Positions 1 through 9,046 of a stretch of 64,000 nucleotides of DNA are shown in pieces. The DNA lies in the NCBI GenBank assembly GCA_963674895.2, contig CAXXCY010000003.1, forward strand, positions 806,001 through 870,000, read 5' to 3'. The notes under the pieces are model-generated. The model had not been told where the DNA came from. It saw only the letters and a list, made by a program, of their open reading frames with translations, and did no database searches. The position numbers and the translations under genes were made by a program. The stretch's first letter is position 1. Each line of letters starts with the position of its first letter. This stretch comes from CAXXOK01 sp963674895 (GTDB taxonomy: Bacteria; Bacillota; Clostridia; Christensenellales; Aristaeellaceae).

Positions 1-1136
1 AGGGTATCGGCCACGCGCTCGCGGGAGGCCGTCAGGGCCGAGGCCGCGCTCCGGTATTCCGCCAGCGCCGACTTGTACTGCGCTTCGGCTTTGGCTAAAA
101 TATCGTCGATGGATTGGATGGTTTTAAGTTCGCCGGACAATTCCTCAAAGTAATTGCACAGCGCGTCGGCTTCCATGCCGTATCGCTTTTCAAGCCGACG
201 GTACACATCCAGCCTTTCCTGTACCCGCTCGTATTTCTCCTCGTCGTAGTCTTCCGCGTCGATCATCGTACGGATATCGATCGCAGTTTCTTCGGTTTCG
301 TAATACGCGTTTTGCAGGCGTTCAGAAAGCGACTTGAAACGCTCGTCATACTCGGCGATGCGCAGGCTTTCTTCCACGGCGGTGCGCAGAAGGGCGTTGA
401 CTCCGGGATTCGCATCCTCGCCTGTCAGGCCCTGATATATATTTTTCAGCGCCGTGGCGATTTTCTCATGGTCCGCAAACCGTACGCGGAGGGCTTTGAG
501 CGTTTCCATTTCGCCGACGACGGGCTTGGCTTCCCGTAGCTCCTTGATGCGGGATTCCAAATATTCCTGCCGCTGCTGGCGCTGTGCGCTCTCCCTGCGA
601 AGCGCGTTGTATCCGGCGCCCGCTTCGTGCCACGTCCGGTATTTGGCTTCCACGTCCTGACGAAGGTCCTGATGCCCGCCGTCTCCGAACGCGTCCAGAA
701 AAGCGAGATGATAGCTCTCGTTGAGCAGGCTTTGGTGCTCGTGCTGCCCGTGAAGATCGACGAGAATCTCGGTAATCTGACGCAAAAAAGACAGCGGTAC
801 GATCACACCGCAAACGCGGCAGATATTCCTGTCCAAACCGCTGATTTCTCGGTATACGGACATCAGACCGTTGTCCGCTTCCAGCGATTCCGTTTTCAAC
901 AGTTCCTGAATCTGCCGATTGTCGGAAATATCGAAGATCGCCTCGACCGTCGCCTTGTCGCAGCCCGTCCGGATCAGGTTTCTGTCCGCACGTTCCCCCA
1001 GCACCAGATTGATGGAGTCGACCACGATTGATTTTCCGGCTCCGGTTTCGCCCGTCAGCACATGCAGTCCGTTATGAAACGTGATGTCCAGTTCTTCAAT
1101 CAATGCGATATTTCGTACGGTCATGGATAAAAGCAT
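1..1136 (-). CDS. recN: DNA repair protein RecN (5' part, runs off the left edge)
   Basis: RecN is an SMC-like ATPase acting in double-strand break repair. The visible N-terminal ~378 residues are about two thirds of the usual 550-570. They start MLLSMTVRNIALIEELDI and carry the Walker A motif GETGAGKS near residue 30, followed by SINLVLGERADRNLIRTG. The RecN-typical segment LVDLHGQHEHQSL lies near residue 130, and beyond it the sequence turns into charged coiled coil. The frame stays open to base 1, so the C-terminal ATPase lobe is outside the window. It is the last visible gene of a minus-strand operon, 26 bp after argR, in the argR-recN order common in Bacillota. Confidence 0.95.
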   Translation of the reverse strand, partial: MLLSMTVRNIALIEELDITFHNGLHVLTGETGAGKSIVVDSINLVLGERADRNLIRTGCDKATVEAIFDISDNRQIQELLKTESLEADNGLMSVYREISGLDRNICRVCGVIVPLSFLRQITEILVDLHGQHEHQSLLNESYHLAFLDAFGDGGHQDLRQDVEAKYRTWHEAGAGYNALRRESAQRQQRQEYLESRIKELREAKPVVGEMETLKALRVRFADHEKIATALKNIYQGLTGEDANPGVNALLRTAVEESLRIAEYDERFKSLSERLQNAYYETEETAIDIRTMIDAEDYDEEKYERVQERLDVYRRLEKRYGMEADALCNYFEELSGELKTIQSIDDILAKAEAQYKSALAEYRSAASALTASRERVADT

Positions 1137-1162
1137 TGTCTGCACGTTCCTTTTCCTGCGAA

Positions 1163-1612
1163 TTACCGAAGCATTGCATTGATTTTCGTTTGGATTTCCG
1201 ACACGTCCTCGATGGCCCGAACGATTAACAGCACCGCGTTGTCGCCCGCGATTGTGCCGATAATTTCGGACCAGCCAAGGCTGTCGATCATTTCGGCGGC
1301 TACGTTGGCGCTTCCGGACAGCGTCCGGAGCACGATCTGGTTGTAGGCGGAGGAAACCGACAGTACCGATTCGCTGAAAATACGGCGGAACCGTTCATCC
1401 AGCGTATGCTCCATGTTTTCTACCATCGTATAACGGTACACGCCTTCGCTGGACAGGGTTTTCAGCAGCCTCAGTTCTTTAATGTCGCGCGATACGGTTG
1501 CCTGCGTTACGTTGAAATTCCGTTTCTGCAGCGCCAGTGCGAGCTCTTCCTGCGTGTTGATGTTCTGCTGCCGGATGATTTCAAGGATCGCCTTTTGCCT
1601 GGTAGCTTTCAT
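1163..1612 (-). CDS. argR: Arginine repressor ArgR
   Basis: A 149-residue protein of normal ArgR length. The N-terminal winged helix begins MKATRQKAILEIIRQQNI and includes the recognition segment VTQATVSRDIKELRL. The C-terminal arginine-binding and oligomerisation domain includes GTIAGDNAVLLIVR. It is expected to be a hexameric, arginine-dependent regulator of arginine metabolism and is often the neighbour of recN. I chose the ATG at 1612 because GGAGGT lies 8 bases upstream; a longer in-frame start at 1642 would overlap nadK and has no comparable site. No ARG box was identified in the window. Confidence 0.94.
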   Translation of the reverse strand: MKATRQKAILEIIRQQNINTQEELALALQKRNFNVTQATVSRDIKELRLLKTLSSEGVYRYTMVENMEHTLDERFRRIFSESVLSVSSAYNQIVLRTLSGSANVAAEMIDSLGWSEIIGTIAGDNAVLLIVRAIEDVSEIQTKINAMLR

Positions 1613-1629
1613 TCTGGGTACCTCCTGCC

Positions 1630-2466
1630 TTAACAGCTCCATTCGGACAATTTGTCGCGTATTCTGTGAAAGAAGCTTTGCGTTCCAAAGCGAATCAGTT
1701 TTGCTGTTTGATCCGATCGTTTTACGATGATCGATTCGCAGGTTTCCAGCTTACATATCATTCTGCCGTCCACATCCAATTGCACCTGCTGCTGCGGATC
1801 GCAGTCAAGCTCGATCGTAATCACCTGCCGGGCTCCCGCAACCACTGGCCTGTGCTGCAGCGAGTGCGGGCAAACGGGAGAAAGCAGAATACAGTCCACC
1901 TCCGGACAGACGATCGGCCCGCCCGCGGAGAGGGAATAACCAGTGGAACCCGTCGGCGTGGATACGATCAGCCCGTCCGCCATATAGCGCGCCACCAGAT
2001 CGCCGGCCACGGATGCTTTGACGGTGATCAGCCGTGCATAACCGGCACGACTGATGACGGCGTCGTTCAGCGCGGTTGCGATGGTTTCCCCGGCCCGAAC
2101 GACGTCCAGCATCATTCTGGGCTCTATGGCGTACTCTCCCGTTTTCAGGCGCCTGCACATCTCGGGCAGCTGTTCGATCGTGATCTCGATTAGAAACCCG
2201 ATATGTCCGATATTTACCCCTAGAACGGGAATATCATACTGCAGCGCCGTTTGCACCGCCGAAAGAAACGTGCCGTCGCCTCCGACTGCAAGCACAAAAT
2301 CGGGTTTGGCGCCCGAATCGAACGCTATCCGGCCCCCCAGCGACTGCAGAAGCTGCGGATCGGCGGAAACTGCAATATCTTCCGAATGCATCAAGGATAC
2401 GATTCGCTGTGCGATCGCTCTGCGGTCTTCCCTGTTCGGGTGCATCATCAGGTATGCGCTGCGCAT
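1630..2466 (-). CDS. nadK: NAD kinase
   Basis: This 278-residue enzyme phosphorylates NAD to NADP in the cytoplasm. The diagnostic GGDGT motif is in VLAVGGDGTFLSAVQ (around residue 65). The second conserved block TPTGSTGYSLSAGGPIV follows near residue 170, and NIGHIGFL lies between them. The start at 2466 has AGGAG 8 bases upstream. It sits between tlyA and argR in the conserved dxs-tlyA-nadK-argR-recN order. The window also encodes NadD and NadR, so three NAD-metabolism enzymes are represented. Confidence 0.95.
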   Translation of the reverse strand: MRSAYLMMHPNREDRRAIAQRIVSLMHSEDIAVSADPQLLQSLGGRIAFDSGAKPDFVLAVGGDGTFLSAVQTALQYDIPVLGVNIGHIGFLIEITIEQLPEMCRRLKTGEYAIEPRMMLDVVRAGETIATALNDAVISRAGYARLITVKASVAGDLVARYMADGLIVSTPTGSTGYSLSAGGPIVCPEVDCILLSPVCPHSLQHRPVVAGARQVITIELDCDPQQQVQLDVDGRMICKLETCESIIVKRSDQTAKLIRFGTQSFFHRIRDKLSEWSC

Positions 2467-2514
2467 ATCGGTTCTCCTATTCGTCGTCTGTCATATCTAT
2501 TATATTGTGAATAT

Positions 2515-3339
2515 TCATTCAATGCAAGATAAACGATTCCCGGCCGTGAATACGACGCCCTCAATTTCCGCATCCGTCATCTCCCGCGGATTCCGATCGG
2601 ACGGCAGGAGCAGCGCGAGGTATTCGATGTTGCCAGCGGGGCCTTTGACCGGTGAGAAATCGAGCTTTGCAATACGGTAACCTATTTGTGCGGCAAAATC
2701 GCGGATGTCACGGATTACGGAACAATGCGTGCCGGCGTCGCGCACGACGCCGCGTTTGCCGATCTTGCCCCTGCCCGCCTCGAACTGCGGTTTGATTAAT
2801 ATGCAAAATATACCGTCGTTGTGCATCAAATCCGCGGCTGCCGGGAGGATCAGCTTGACGGAGATAAAGGAAACGTCCATCACCGTGATATCGGGAACAA
2901 AGCCGCCGATCATTTCCGCTGTCAGATATCTTGCATTCGTACGTTCCAGCACCGTGACGCGCCGGTCTTCGCGGATTTTCAAGTCCAGCTGCCCGTACCC
3001 CACGTCCACGGCGAATACGCGCTTCGCGCCGTTTTGCAAAAGAACGTCCGTAAACCCGCCTGTCGCCGCTCCGATATCCAGCGCCGTCATGCCGGACACA
3101 TCCAAGCCGAACGCCTTGAGCGCTTTTTCAAGCTTAAGCCCGCCGCGTCCGACATACGGATACGGTTTCAAGTCCCGGACGATGATACTGTCCGCCGCGG
3201 ATACAATCTGGGAAGGCTTGTCGATTTTCTGCTCTCTTATATAAACGGCGCCGCTCATGATGAGCGCCTGCGCCTTTTCCCGGCTGGGCGCCAGTCCCTG
3301 CCGGACCATCGCTACATCGGCGCGAAGCTTATCGCTCAT
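2515..3339 (-). CDS. tlyA: TlyA family rRNA 2'-O-methyltransferase
   Basis: A 274-residue protein with an N-terminal S4 RNA-binding domain (KLRADVAMVRQGLAPSREKAQ) and a FtsJ/RrmJ-like Rossmann methyltransferase domain. The SAM-binding segment is ALDIGAATGGFTDVLLQNGA, with later motifs DVSFISVKLILPA and IKPQFEAGRGKIGKRGVVRD. Family members methylate ribose in rRNA and were historically annotated as haemolysins. The start overlaps the end of dxs by 11 bases and has no good Shine-Dalgarno sequence, so translation is probably coupled to dxs. Assignment to the family is firm; the exact rRNA target is not visible. Confidence 0.93.
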   Translation of the reverse strand: MSDKLRADVAMVRQGLAPSREKAQALIMSGAVYIREQKIDKPSQIVSAADSIIVRDLKPYPYVGRGGLKLEKALKAFGLDVSGMTALDIGAATGGFTDVLLQNGAKRVFAVDVGYGQLDLKIREDRRVTVLERTNARYLTAEMIGGFVPDITVMDVSFISVKLILPAAADLMHNDGIFCILIKPQFEAGRGKIGKRGVVRDAGTHCSVIRDIRDFAAQIGYRIAKLDFSPVKGPAGNIEYLALLLPSDRNPREMTDAEIEGVVFTAGNRLSCIE

Positions 3340-5209
3340 CGTGGTATCCGGCGTCCGCCAGCTTGTCCCTGATGCGTTTCACAACCGAATCGGTATCCAG
3401 GCCGTTTTCCTGAATCAGCGTTTTGTGATCGCCGTGCGGGATAAACCGGCCTTTGACTGCGATCGGATAAACCGCCAGTACGTTATCGTGCAGTGCTCCG
3501 TATTCCAGCAGGGAGCTTCCGAAGCCCCCGTCCAGCACATGCTCTTCCAGGGAAAATACGGGGACCCTGCGCGCAGCCAGACGCTCCAGGCACGAGGCAT
3601 CCAGCGGTTTGACGGTCGATGCGTTGACTACCTCAACCGAAAGCCCTGCTTCCTTAAGAATCGCGGCTGCTTCAAGCGCCGTTTTTACCATGCTGCCGAC
3701 CGCCAGGATGGCGGCTTGTGTTCCCTCAGTAAGGGTTTCCCATTTCCCAAACTCAAAAGGTCCTGCCGGATGTTCGGGATCGGGAGCGGCCGCCTTTTTA
3801 GGATAGCGAATGGCGCATGGCCCGTCAATCGAAAGGCTTCTGCGGATCATATCCTCCAGTTCGTCGGAATCCGCGGGAGCCAGGATGCGCATGTTGGGGA
3901 TATGGCGCAGATAGGCGATATCAAACAGACCCTGATGCGATTCCCCGTCGCCGTTGGCAAGCCCCGCGCGGTCCAGCATCAGCGTGACAGGAAGATTCTG
4001 CATGCATACGTCGTGCATTACCTGGTCGTATCCGCGCTGCAGGAATGTGGAATATACGAAGAAATACGGCCGCATCCCGCCCTTGGCAAGCCCGGCGCAC
4101 ATCGTCACGGCATGTTCCTCGGCAATCCCCACGTCAAAAAAACGGTCTGGATAACGCTGCTGAAACGGCTCTGTCGCCGTGCCAAGCGTCATGGCGGCGG
4201 TCACGACCGCGATTTTCTTATTCTTGCCCGCAAGCTTCGTCAGCGTTTCCGCGGCCACGTTGCCGTAGGTTTTTTTTGCGTTTTTCTGCGCGAGTCCGTT
4301 GTCAATAAAAAACGGCGGCGTGCCGTGGAAGATATCGGGCTTTTCTTCGGCATTCTGGTAGCCGTACCCCTTGATGGTGTTAAGATGGATGGCCACCGGC
4401 ATATCCATTTTCTGTGCCCTGCGGAACACCGCCTCCATAGCCTCGATGTCATGACCGTCGATCGGGCCCAGGTACGTGAAGCCGAGCGTGGAGAAAAACG
4501 ATTCGTCGACGAACAGCGTACGGACGGCCTTTTTCATTGTAAAGAGCATCTGCTCAACCGGTTTGCCTATCCACGGAATGCGCAGCAGCCCGCGCTGCAC
4601 CTTGCGTTTTGCAGAATACCAGCCCCAGCTGGCCCTGAGTTTGGCAAGGTATTTGCTCAGCGCGCCGACGTTTTTGGCGATCGACATCTCGTTATCGTTG
4701 ATGATCACGATCAGCTTGGTTTTCGTATTGCCGCAATCGTTGAGCGCCTCGTAGCACATGCCGCCCGTCAGCGCGCCGTCTCCCACAACCGCGACAACAT
4801 GATAATCGCCGCCCTGTAAATCCCTTGCGCGCGCCAGGCCCAGCGCAGCCGATATACCGGTGCTGGCATGTCCGGTTTCAAAGCAGTCGTGCTCGCTTTC
4901 GCAGCATTTCGGAAAGCCGGACAGACCGCAGTACGTACGCAGCGTATGGAACTTGCCGTACCTGCCCGTCAGCAGCTTATGAGCATAGGTCTGATGCCCG
5001 ACGTCGAACACAATCTGGTCCTTCGGCGTATGAAACGCGCGGTGCAGGGCGATGGTCATTTCTACCGTTCCCAGATTGGAGGATAGATGCCCTCCGTTTT
5101 CGGACACGGTATGGATGATGGTTTCGCGTATTTCTTTGGCAAGCTGCCTGCATTCCTGCACGGTCAGGCCTGCTATATCCGACGGTTGTTTGATCTGGGA
5201 AAGGTCCAA
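3329..5209 (-). CDS. dxs: 1-deoxy-D-xylulose-5-phosphate synthase
   Basis: Dxs condenses pyruvate and glyceraldehyde 3-phosphate, the first step of the MEP isoprenoid pathway. The 626-residue length is normal. Visible signatures are HLSSNLGTVEMTIALH, DVGHQTYAHKLLTGR, the thiamine-diphosphate motif GDGALTGGMCYEALND, and the transketolase-type segment EEHAVTMCAGLA. The start codon is TTG at 5209, preceded by AAAGGAG at good spacing. It follows ddl by 12 bases and overlaps tlyA. The usual Bacillota neighbours xseAB and ispA are absent upstream, where cell-wall ligases take their place. Confidence 0.96.
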   Translation of the reverse strand: MDLSQIKQPSDIAGLTVQECRQLAKEIRETIIHTVSENGGHLSSNLGTVEMTIALHRAFHTPKDQIVFDVGHQTYAHKLLTGRYGKFHTLRTYCGLSGFPKCCESEHDCFETGHASTGISAALGLARARDLQGGDYHVVAVVGDGALTGGMCYEALNDCGNTKTKLIVIINDNEMSIAKNVGALSKYLAKLRASWGWYSAKRKVQRGLLRIPWIGKPVEQMLFTMKKAVRTLFVDESFFSTLGFTYLGPIDGHDIEAMEAVFRRAQKMDMPVAIHLNTIKGYGYQNAEEKPDIFHGTPPFFIDNGLAQKNAKKTYGNVAAETLTKLAGKNKKIAVVTAAMTLGTATEPFQQRYPDRFFDVGIAEEHAVTMCAGLAKGGMRPYFFVYSTFLQRGYDQVMHDVCMQNLPVTLMLDRAGLANGDGESHQGLFDIAYLRHIPNMRILAPADSDELEDMIRRSLSIDGPCAIRYPKKAAAPDPEHPAGPFEFGKWETLTEGTQAAILAVGSMVKTALEAAAILKEAGLSVEVVNASTVKPLDASCLERLAARRVPVFSLEEHVLDGGFGSSLLEYGALHDNVLAVYPIAVKGRFIPHGDHKTLIQENGLDTDSVVKRIRDKLADAGYHDER

Positions 5210-5221
5210 TTGCAGTCTCCT

Positions 5222-6436
5222 TTATGCGCGCTTCGCGCCGAGTTTTCCGCCATGCTTCCCGCCGAAAGACGCTTCTTTGAGAATATCGGAAGAAAAGGCG
5301 TAATTGCTGTTGTTCTTGTCTTCGTGCGCCTTGATGGCGTACGATACCAGCCGGTCGATCAGCTCCGCGTACTTCACGCCGCTCTCCGCCCAAAGGTAAA
5401 ACGCTAGCGAACCGGGGATGGTGTTGATCTCGGTGATATAGAGCCCATCGGACGGCGCGTCGTACATATAATCTACGCGTACCACGCCCTTGCAGTCCAT
5501 TCGCTGGAAAATATCAGCGGTGAGGGTTTGGATTCTGTCCTTCAATTCCGGCTCGATAGGCGCGGGGAGGATCCGCTTGAGGGATGCCATCCCCTTGGAT
5601 GCGCTTTTGCCGCCCTGCAGATACTTGTCCATGAAGCTTAAAAGATCGCCGCCGGTGACCGGCATTTCGATCGCGGATACGGTAACGTCATCATCATAGC
5701 CGAGCGCAGAGCAGTTGAGTTCCAGCGGATTCTCCAGCCCTTTCTCCACCAATACCTTGCGGTCGAATTCAAACGCAAGCACCAGGCATTCTGCGAGTTC
5801 CTTTGCGTTCTTCGCCTTGGACACGCCGATGGACGATCCCAGCGAGGCCGGTTTGACGAACACGGGATACGAAAGCTTATCTTCGATCTCACGGATAACC
5901 GAAACAGAATCGGCCTCCCAGCGGCTGCGCAGCGCCCGGCAGCTGGGCAGCACCGGATATCCGCAGCCTTTGAAGAACTCCTTCATGTACGTTTTGTCCA
6001 TGCCGACGGCGGAGGCGGCGACGCCGGAGCTCGCGTACGGGATGTTGCACATCTCAAGCATCCCCTGCAGCGTGCCGTCTTCCCCGTGCATGCCGTGCAG
6101 CACGGGGATCGCGCAGTCAAGCCTTGCCGCAAGCCGGACTTTTTCCCGCTTGAATATCCCGCTGGGCGGATCCACGGTCATCAGCGCGCCTGAGCCGGCG
6201 GCCGGATCGAGCCAAACGCGCTCGAGACCCTGCATATAAGCGTCGAAATGCCGATATGTTTTCAAATCCAAAAGCGGCTTTCCGGTGAACCATTCCCCGG
6301 CCATGCTGATATAGATCGGTACGACGTCATAGTGATCGGGATCGGCTGCCTTCATCATCTGGAGCGCGCTGATGATGGAGACTTCATGCTCGCAGGATCG
6401 GCTTCCGAAGATTACGCCGATTGTCTTTTTGCCCAT
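5222..6436 (-). CDS. ddl: D-alanine--D-alanine ligase
   Basis: An ATP-grasp ligase of 404 residues that makes the D-Ala-D-Ala dipeptide for peptidoglycan. It begins MGKKTIGVIFGSRSCEHEVS, with GMHGEDGTLQG near residue 115, the ATP-grasp KPASLGSSIGVS, and the metal site ITEINTIPGSLAFYLW near the C-terminus. It is somewhat longer than the ~310-370 residues of classical Ddl. I chose the ATG at 6436 because the upstream GTG at 6442 lies inside the GGAGGTG ribosome binding site. It lies directly downstream of the MurF-like ligase, which would use its product. A D-Ala-D-Ser or D-Ala-D-Lac specificity is not excluded by reading alone. Confidence 0.92.
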   Translation of the reverse strand: MGKKTIGVIFGSRSCEHEVSIISALQMMKAADPDHYDVVPIYISMAGEWFTGKPLLDLKTYRHFDAYMQGLERVWLDPAAGSGALMTVDPPSGIFKREKVRLAARLDCAIPVLHGMHGEDGTLQGMLEMCNIPYASSGVAASAVGMDKTYMKEFFKGCGYPVLPSCRALRSRWEADSVSVIREIEDKLSYPVFVKPASLGSSIGVSKAKNAKELAECLVLAFEFDRKVLVEKGLENPLELNCSALGYDDDVTVSAIEMPVTGGDLLSFMDKYLQGGKSASKGMASLKRILPAPIEPELKDRIQTLTADIFQRMDCKGVVRVDYMYDAPSDGLYITEINTIPGSLAFYLWAESGVKYAELIDRLVSYAIKAHEDKNNSNYAFSSDILKEASFGGKHGGKLGAKRA

Positions 6437-6447
6437 GGGCACCTCCG

Positions 6448-8058
6448 CTAGTTTTCCTGATAGTTATCGGGAAGATCGTTTTCATACAATACGGTATCGT
6501 CCATATGCGCCAGATTGCGCAGGACGGAGGTCGATTCATCCAGGCTGCCGACCTGACGTATGCTCTCCTCGGGAAAACCGGCTTCCCTGAGCCCGTCGAT
6601 GATCGGCTGCACGCGCTTTTTTCCGACGATTATCGCGATATCCGCCGCTTTCGCAATGGCTTTTCCAAACGCCTTGTTGTACCGGGCCTCATCCGCTCCC
6701 AGTTCAACCATGCCCGGCGTTACGATGATTCTCCGTCCTGGAAACTGCGCGAGAATGTCAAGCGCAGCCTGTGCGCTGACAGGATTGGAATTGAAACCAT
6801 CATTGATGATTGTATAGGAATTCGGGTTCTTTAGCAACTCCATTCGTCCTGGAACCGGCTCGATGCGGCGTATCCCGCGCATGATCTGGCTTGCGGACAA
6901 CCCGAGGCTGCGGGCCACGGCGGCGGCCGTCAGGATGTTCATGATATTATGCTTGCCCAGCAAAATCGTTTGGCAGCGCAGCCTTTCGCCGCCCGTCATG
7001 CACAGGTCAAACGAACTCCCTTCGGCCGATACTCTGACGTTCTCGCTCCATACGTCGGCCGACCCGGACGAAAGACTGACCAGTGTTTTTTGTTTCGCGG
7101 TCATGCCGTACAGCTGCGAGACGATCGCGCCGTCATCCGCGAAAAAACCATGCCCGTTTTCTGGCAGCGACACAATCAGATCGTACTTCGTTTTAGTGAT
7201 TCGCTCAATGGTCTTGAACGTCTCCAGATGCTGCGGCCCGACCGAGGTCAGAATGCCGATTGTCGGCCTGACCAAGCGGCACAGGTCCCTGATATCGCCG
7301 GGGTGCCTCGCCCCCATTTCAGCGATAAACACCCGGTGGGTAGGCAGCAGCCTTTCGCGTATCGTGCGCGCGACGCCCATCGGCGTATTGAAGCTTTTAG
7401 GCGTAATCAGCACGGAATATTTCTCCGATAGGATAGCGCCGAGAATATGCTTGACGGAGGTTTTGCCGTAGCTGCCCGTGATACCGATGCGGATCAAATC
7501 CGCCTGCGAGAGCAGCTTCCGGCGGGCGCTGTAAAAGTAATACCGGTTGATGCAGATTTCGAGTCCCCAAGCAATGAAACCGCAAACCGCGAAAAGAACG
7601 GGCATAAGCACCGGCCATACGGACGCGGGAATGACGCTGTCCAACGTATGCAAAAGGTATGAAATAACGCTAAGAATGATGAAGGAAAATACGTAGAGCC
7701 GTTTGACCCGTGCCGTTATAACAAACGGCTTCTTTGGCTTTTTCACCTTGAGCATCCGCGCGATGCAAAGCCCCGCAGCAATCGATAATAATATAGAAGC
7801 CCCCAGAATAAGCGTTTTGACAGCGGTGCTTTGTACGGTATCGCATTCCCGCCATACCGCAGCCAGAAGAACGAACGCAACAGCCGCCGAAAACAGGCCC
7901 GGCGTCCAAGCCTGCGCGGGATTGCGCCTGACCGACCGGAAATACCCCGGCAGCTGGTAGCTTTCCAGCTGGAACAGGTGAAAAATGCCCCTGGCCGCGA
8001 GCAGGGAAACAATCACGGGAATAAGGATGGTAACGCCGCGGATACTCTCGTCCGTCAT
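6448..8058 (-). CDS. Membrane-anchored MurF-like Mur ligase
   Basis: A 536-residue protein. The first ~185 residues hold about four to five hydrophobic segments (for example ILIPVIVSLLAARGIFHLF and FIILSVISYLL). The remainder is a Mur ligase with P-loop GSYGKTSVKHILGAILS near residue 195, then FIAEMGARHPGDI and the C-terminal block INDGFNSNPVSAQAAL. The domain resembles MurF, which adds D-Ala-D-Ala to UDP-MurNAc-tripeptide, and ddl lies 11 bases downstream. Soluble MurF lacks the membrane part, so this could be a specialised, membrane-tethered form or an alternative ligase. Its ATG overlaps the hydrolase stop by 4 bases. Confidence 0.83.
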   Translation of the reverse strand: MTDESIRGVTILIPVIVSLLAARGIFHLFQLESYQLPGYFRSVRRNPAQAWTPGLFSAAVAFVLLAAVWRECDTVQSTAVKTLILGASILLSIAAGLCIARMLKVKKPKKPFVITARVKRLYVFSFIILSVISYLLHTLDSVIPASVWPVLMPVLFAVCGFIAWGLEICINRYYFYSARRKLLSQADLIRIGITGSYGKTSVKHILGAILSEKYSVLITPKSFNTPMGVARTIRERLLPTHRVFIAEMGARHPGDIRDLCRLVRPTIGILTSVGPQHLETFKTIERITKTKYDLIVSLPENGHGFFADDGAIVSQLYGMTAKQKTLVSLSSGSADVWSENVRVSAEGSSFDLCMTGGERLRCQTILLGKHNIMNILTAAAVARSLGLSASQIMRGIRRIEPVPGRMELLKNPNSYTIINDGFNSNPVSAQAALDILAQFPGRRIIVTPGMVELGADEARYNKAFGKAIAKAADIAIIVGKKRVQPIIDGLREAGFPEESIRQVGSLDESTSVLRNLAHMDDTVLYENDLPDNYQEN

Positions 8059-8885
8059 CCTTGCTTCCCTCCCCAGAAAAATTGTTGGACGATCAACAGA
8101 AAGCGCGCGCTTTCCTCCAGGAACGCGTAGTGAGACCTGCCTTCAAACACGACGAGACCCGCGTCCCGGATCTCGCGCTCCATGGTTTCCCCCATCCACA
8201 GGGGCGTTTCCCGATCGTTTTCTCCCCAGATCAACAGCGTGGGCGCGGAGATTTTGCTTAAAAGCGGCTTGAGATCCTCCGAGACGATTTTGACAAACGT
8301 TGCGCGCATCCCTTCGCTGAGTTTCGCATAATCTTCGGACCCATATTTTCGGACCAGCCAATTCTGCGCCTTTTGCATCGGGCCCTTCAGCGGCGGGATT
8401 TTCATGAAAAAGCGGGCGGCCGACCGCAGCCGCTTATACCGCGCGGCCCTATTTTGTGATTCGGCGGTCGGCGGCTTTTTGATCCCGGCTCCGCCCGTTA
8501 TGACCAGTTTATCAATCAATTGCGGCTCGGTGGCCGCGATATAAATCGCCACCCTCGCGCCGAACGAGTGCGAGACGATATGTACCCGTTTGATCTGCTG
8601 GATTTCCAGCAGCCGCATGACCTGCTGGGCGAACTCCCGAACGCCCCAGGGTTCCGGCGGTTGTTCGCTGGTTCCGTGCGCGGGAAAATCCAGGCTGATC
8701 AGCGTTGCCTTTTCCCGCATCGCCTCCGTCAGGCCGGAATAAATGCCCAGGTCACAGCCCCACCCGTGCAAAAACAGGACGGGCGTTTCAGCGGAGCCGT
8801 CGCTTTGCAGGATTTCGTAATGGATTTGGCACCCGTTCACGTTTTGTAACAATTCAACACCTCGGCAATCTTCGTCATTTGCCAT
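8055..8885 (-). CDS. Alpha/beta hydrolase
   Basis: An alpha/beta-hydrolase-fold protein of up to 276 residues. It shows the oxyanion-loop segment VLFLHGWGCDLG, the nucleophile elbow SHSFGA, a likely acid in WGENDRETPLW and the catalytic His in GRSHYAFLEE. The substrate is unknown. The ATG at 8885 lacks a clear ribosome binding site. A TTG at 8852 lies 5-7 bases after GAGGTG and would give a protein beginning at LQNVNGCQIHYEI, which may be the true start. It is the first gene of the murF-ddl-dxs operon and is coupled to the ligase by an ATGA overlap. Confidence 0.85.
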   Translation of the reverse strand: MANDEDCRGVELLQNVNGCQIHYEILQSDGSAETPVLFLHGWGCDLGIYSGLTEAMREKATLISLDFPAHGTSEQPPEPWGVREFAQQVMRLLEIQQIKRVHIVSHSFGARVAIYIAATEPQLIDKLVITGGAGIKKPPTAESQNRAARYKRLRSAARFFMKIPPLKGPMQKAQNWLVRKYGSEDYAKLSEGMRATFVKIVSEDLKPLLSKISAPTLLIWGENDRETPLWMGETMEREIRDAGLVVFEGRSHYAFLEESARFLLIVQQFFWGGKQG

Positions 8886-8957
8886 TTTACATCAATATCC
8901 GCAAAAAGAAAAGCAAATTGCGTATGCCTAAAATTGTTGTAAATTCCTACGTTTATG

Positions 8958-8986
8958 TTGACACAGTATTATCAAAGTGTTAAAAT
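8958..8986 (+). promoter_or_regulatory. Sigma-A promoter of the DUF3048 gene
   Basis: TTGACA (8958-8963) and TAAAAT (8981-8986) are separated by 17 bases and lie about 60 bases upstream of the GTG start at 9047. The 161-base gap between the divergent hydrolase and this gene holds nothing else recognisable. Confidence 0.75.
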
Positions 8987-9046
8987 AATCGAGATTTCAA
9001 CTGCGAATGCGTCACGCATAAATCTAATTTATGGGGGTAAAGAATC

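Noticed and set aside
2515..3339. Haemolysin/toxin role for the TlyA protein
   Set aside because: The S4 and FtsJ-type methyltransferase motifs are complete; the haemolysin name is historical.
3257..4819. A 520-codon open frame on the plus strand opposite dxs
   Set aside because: It lies entirely antisense to dxs, which has all family motifs; the frame has no recognisable domain and no ribosome binding site.
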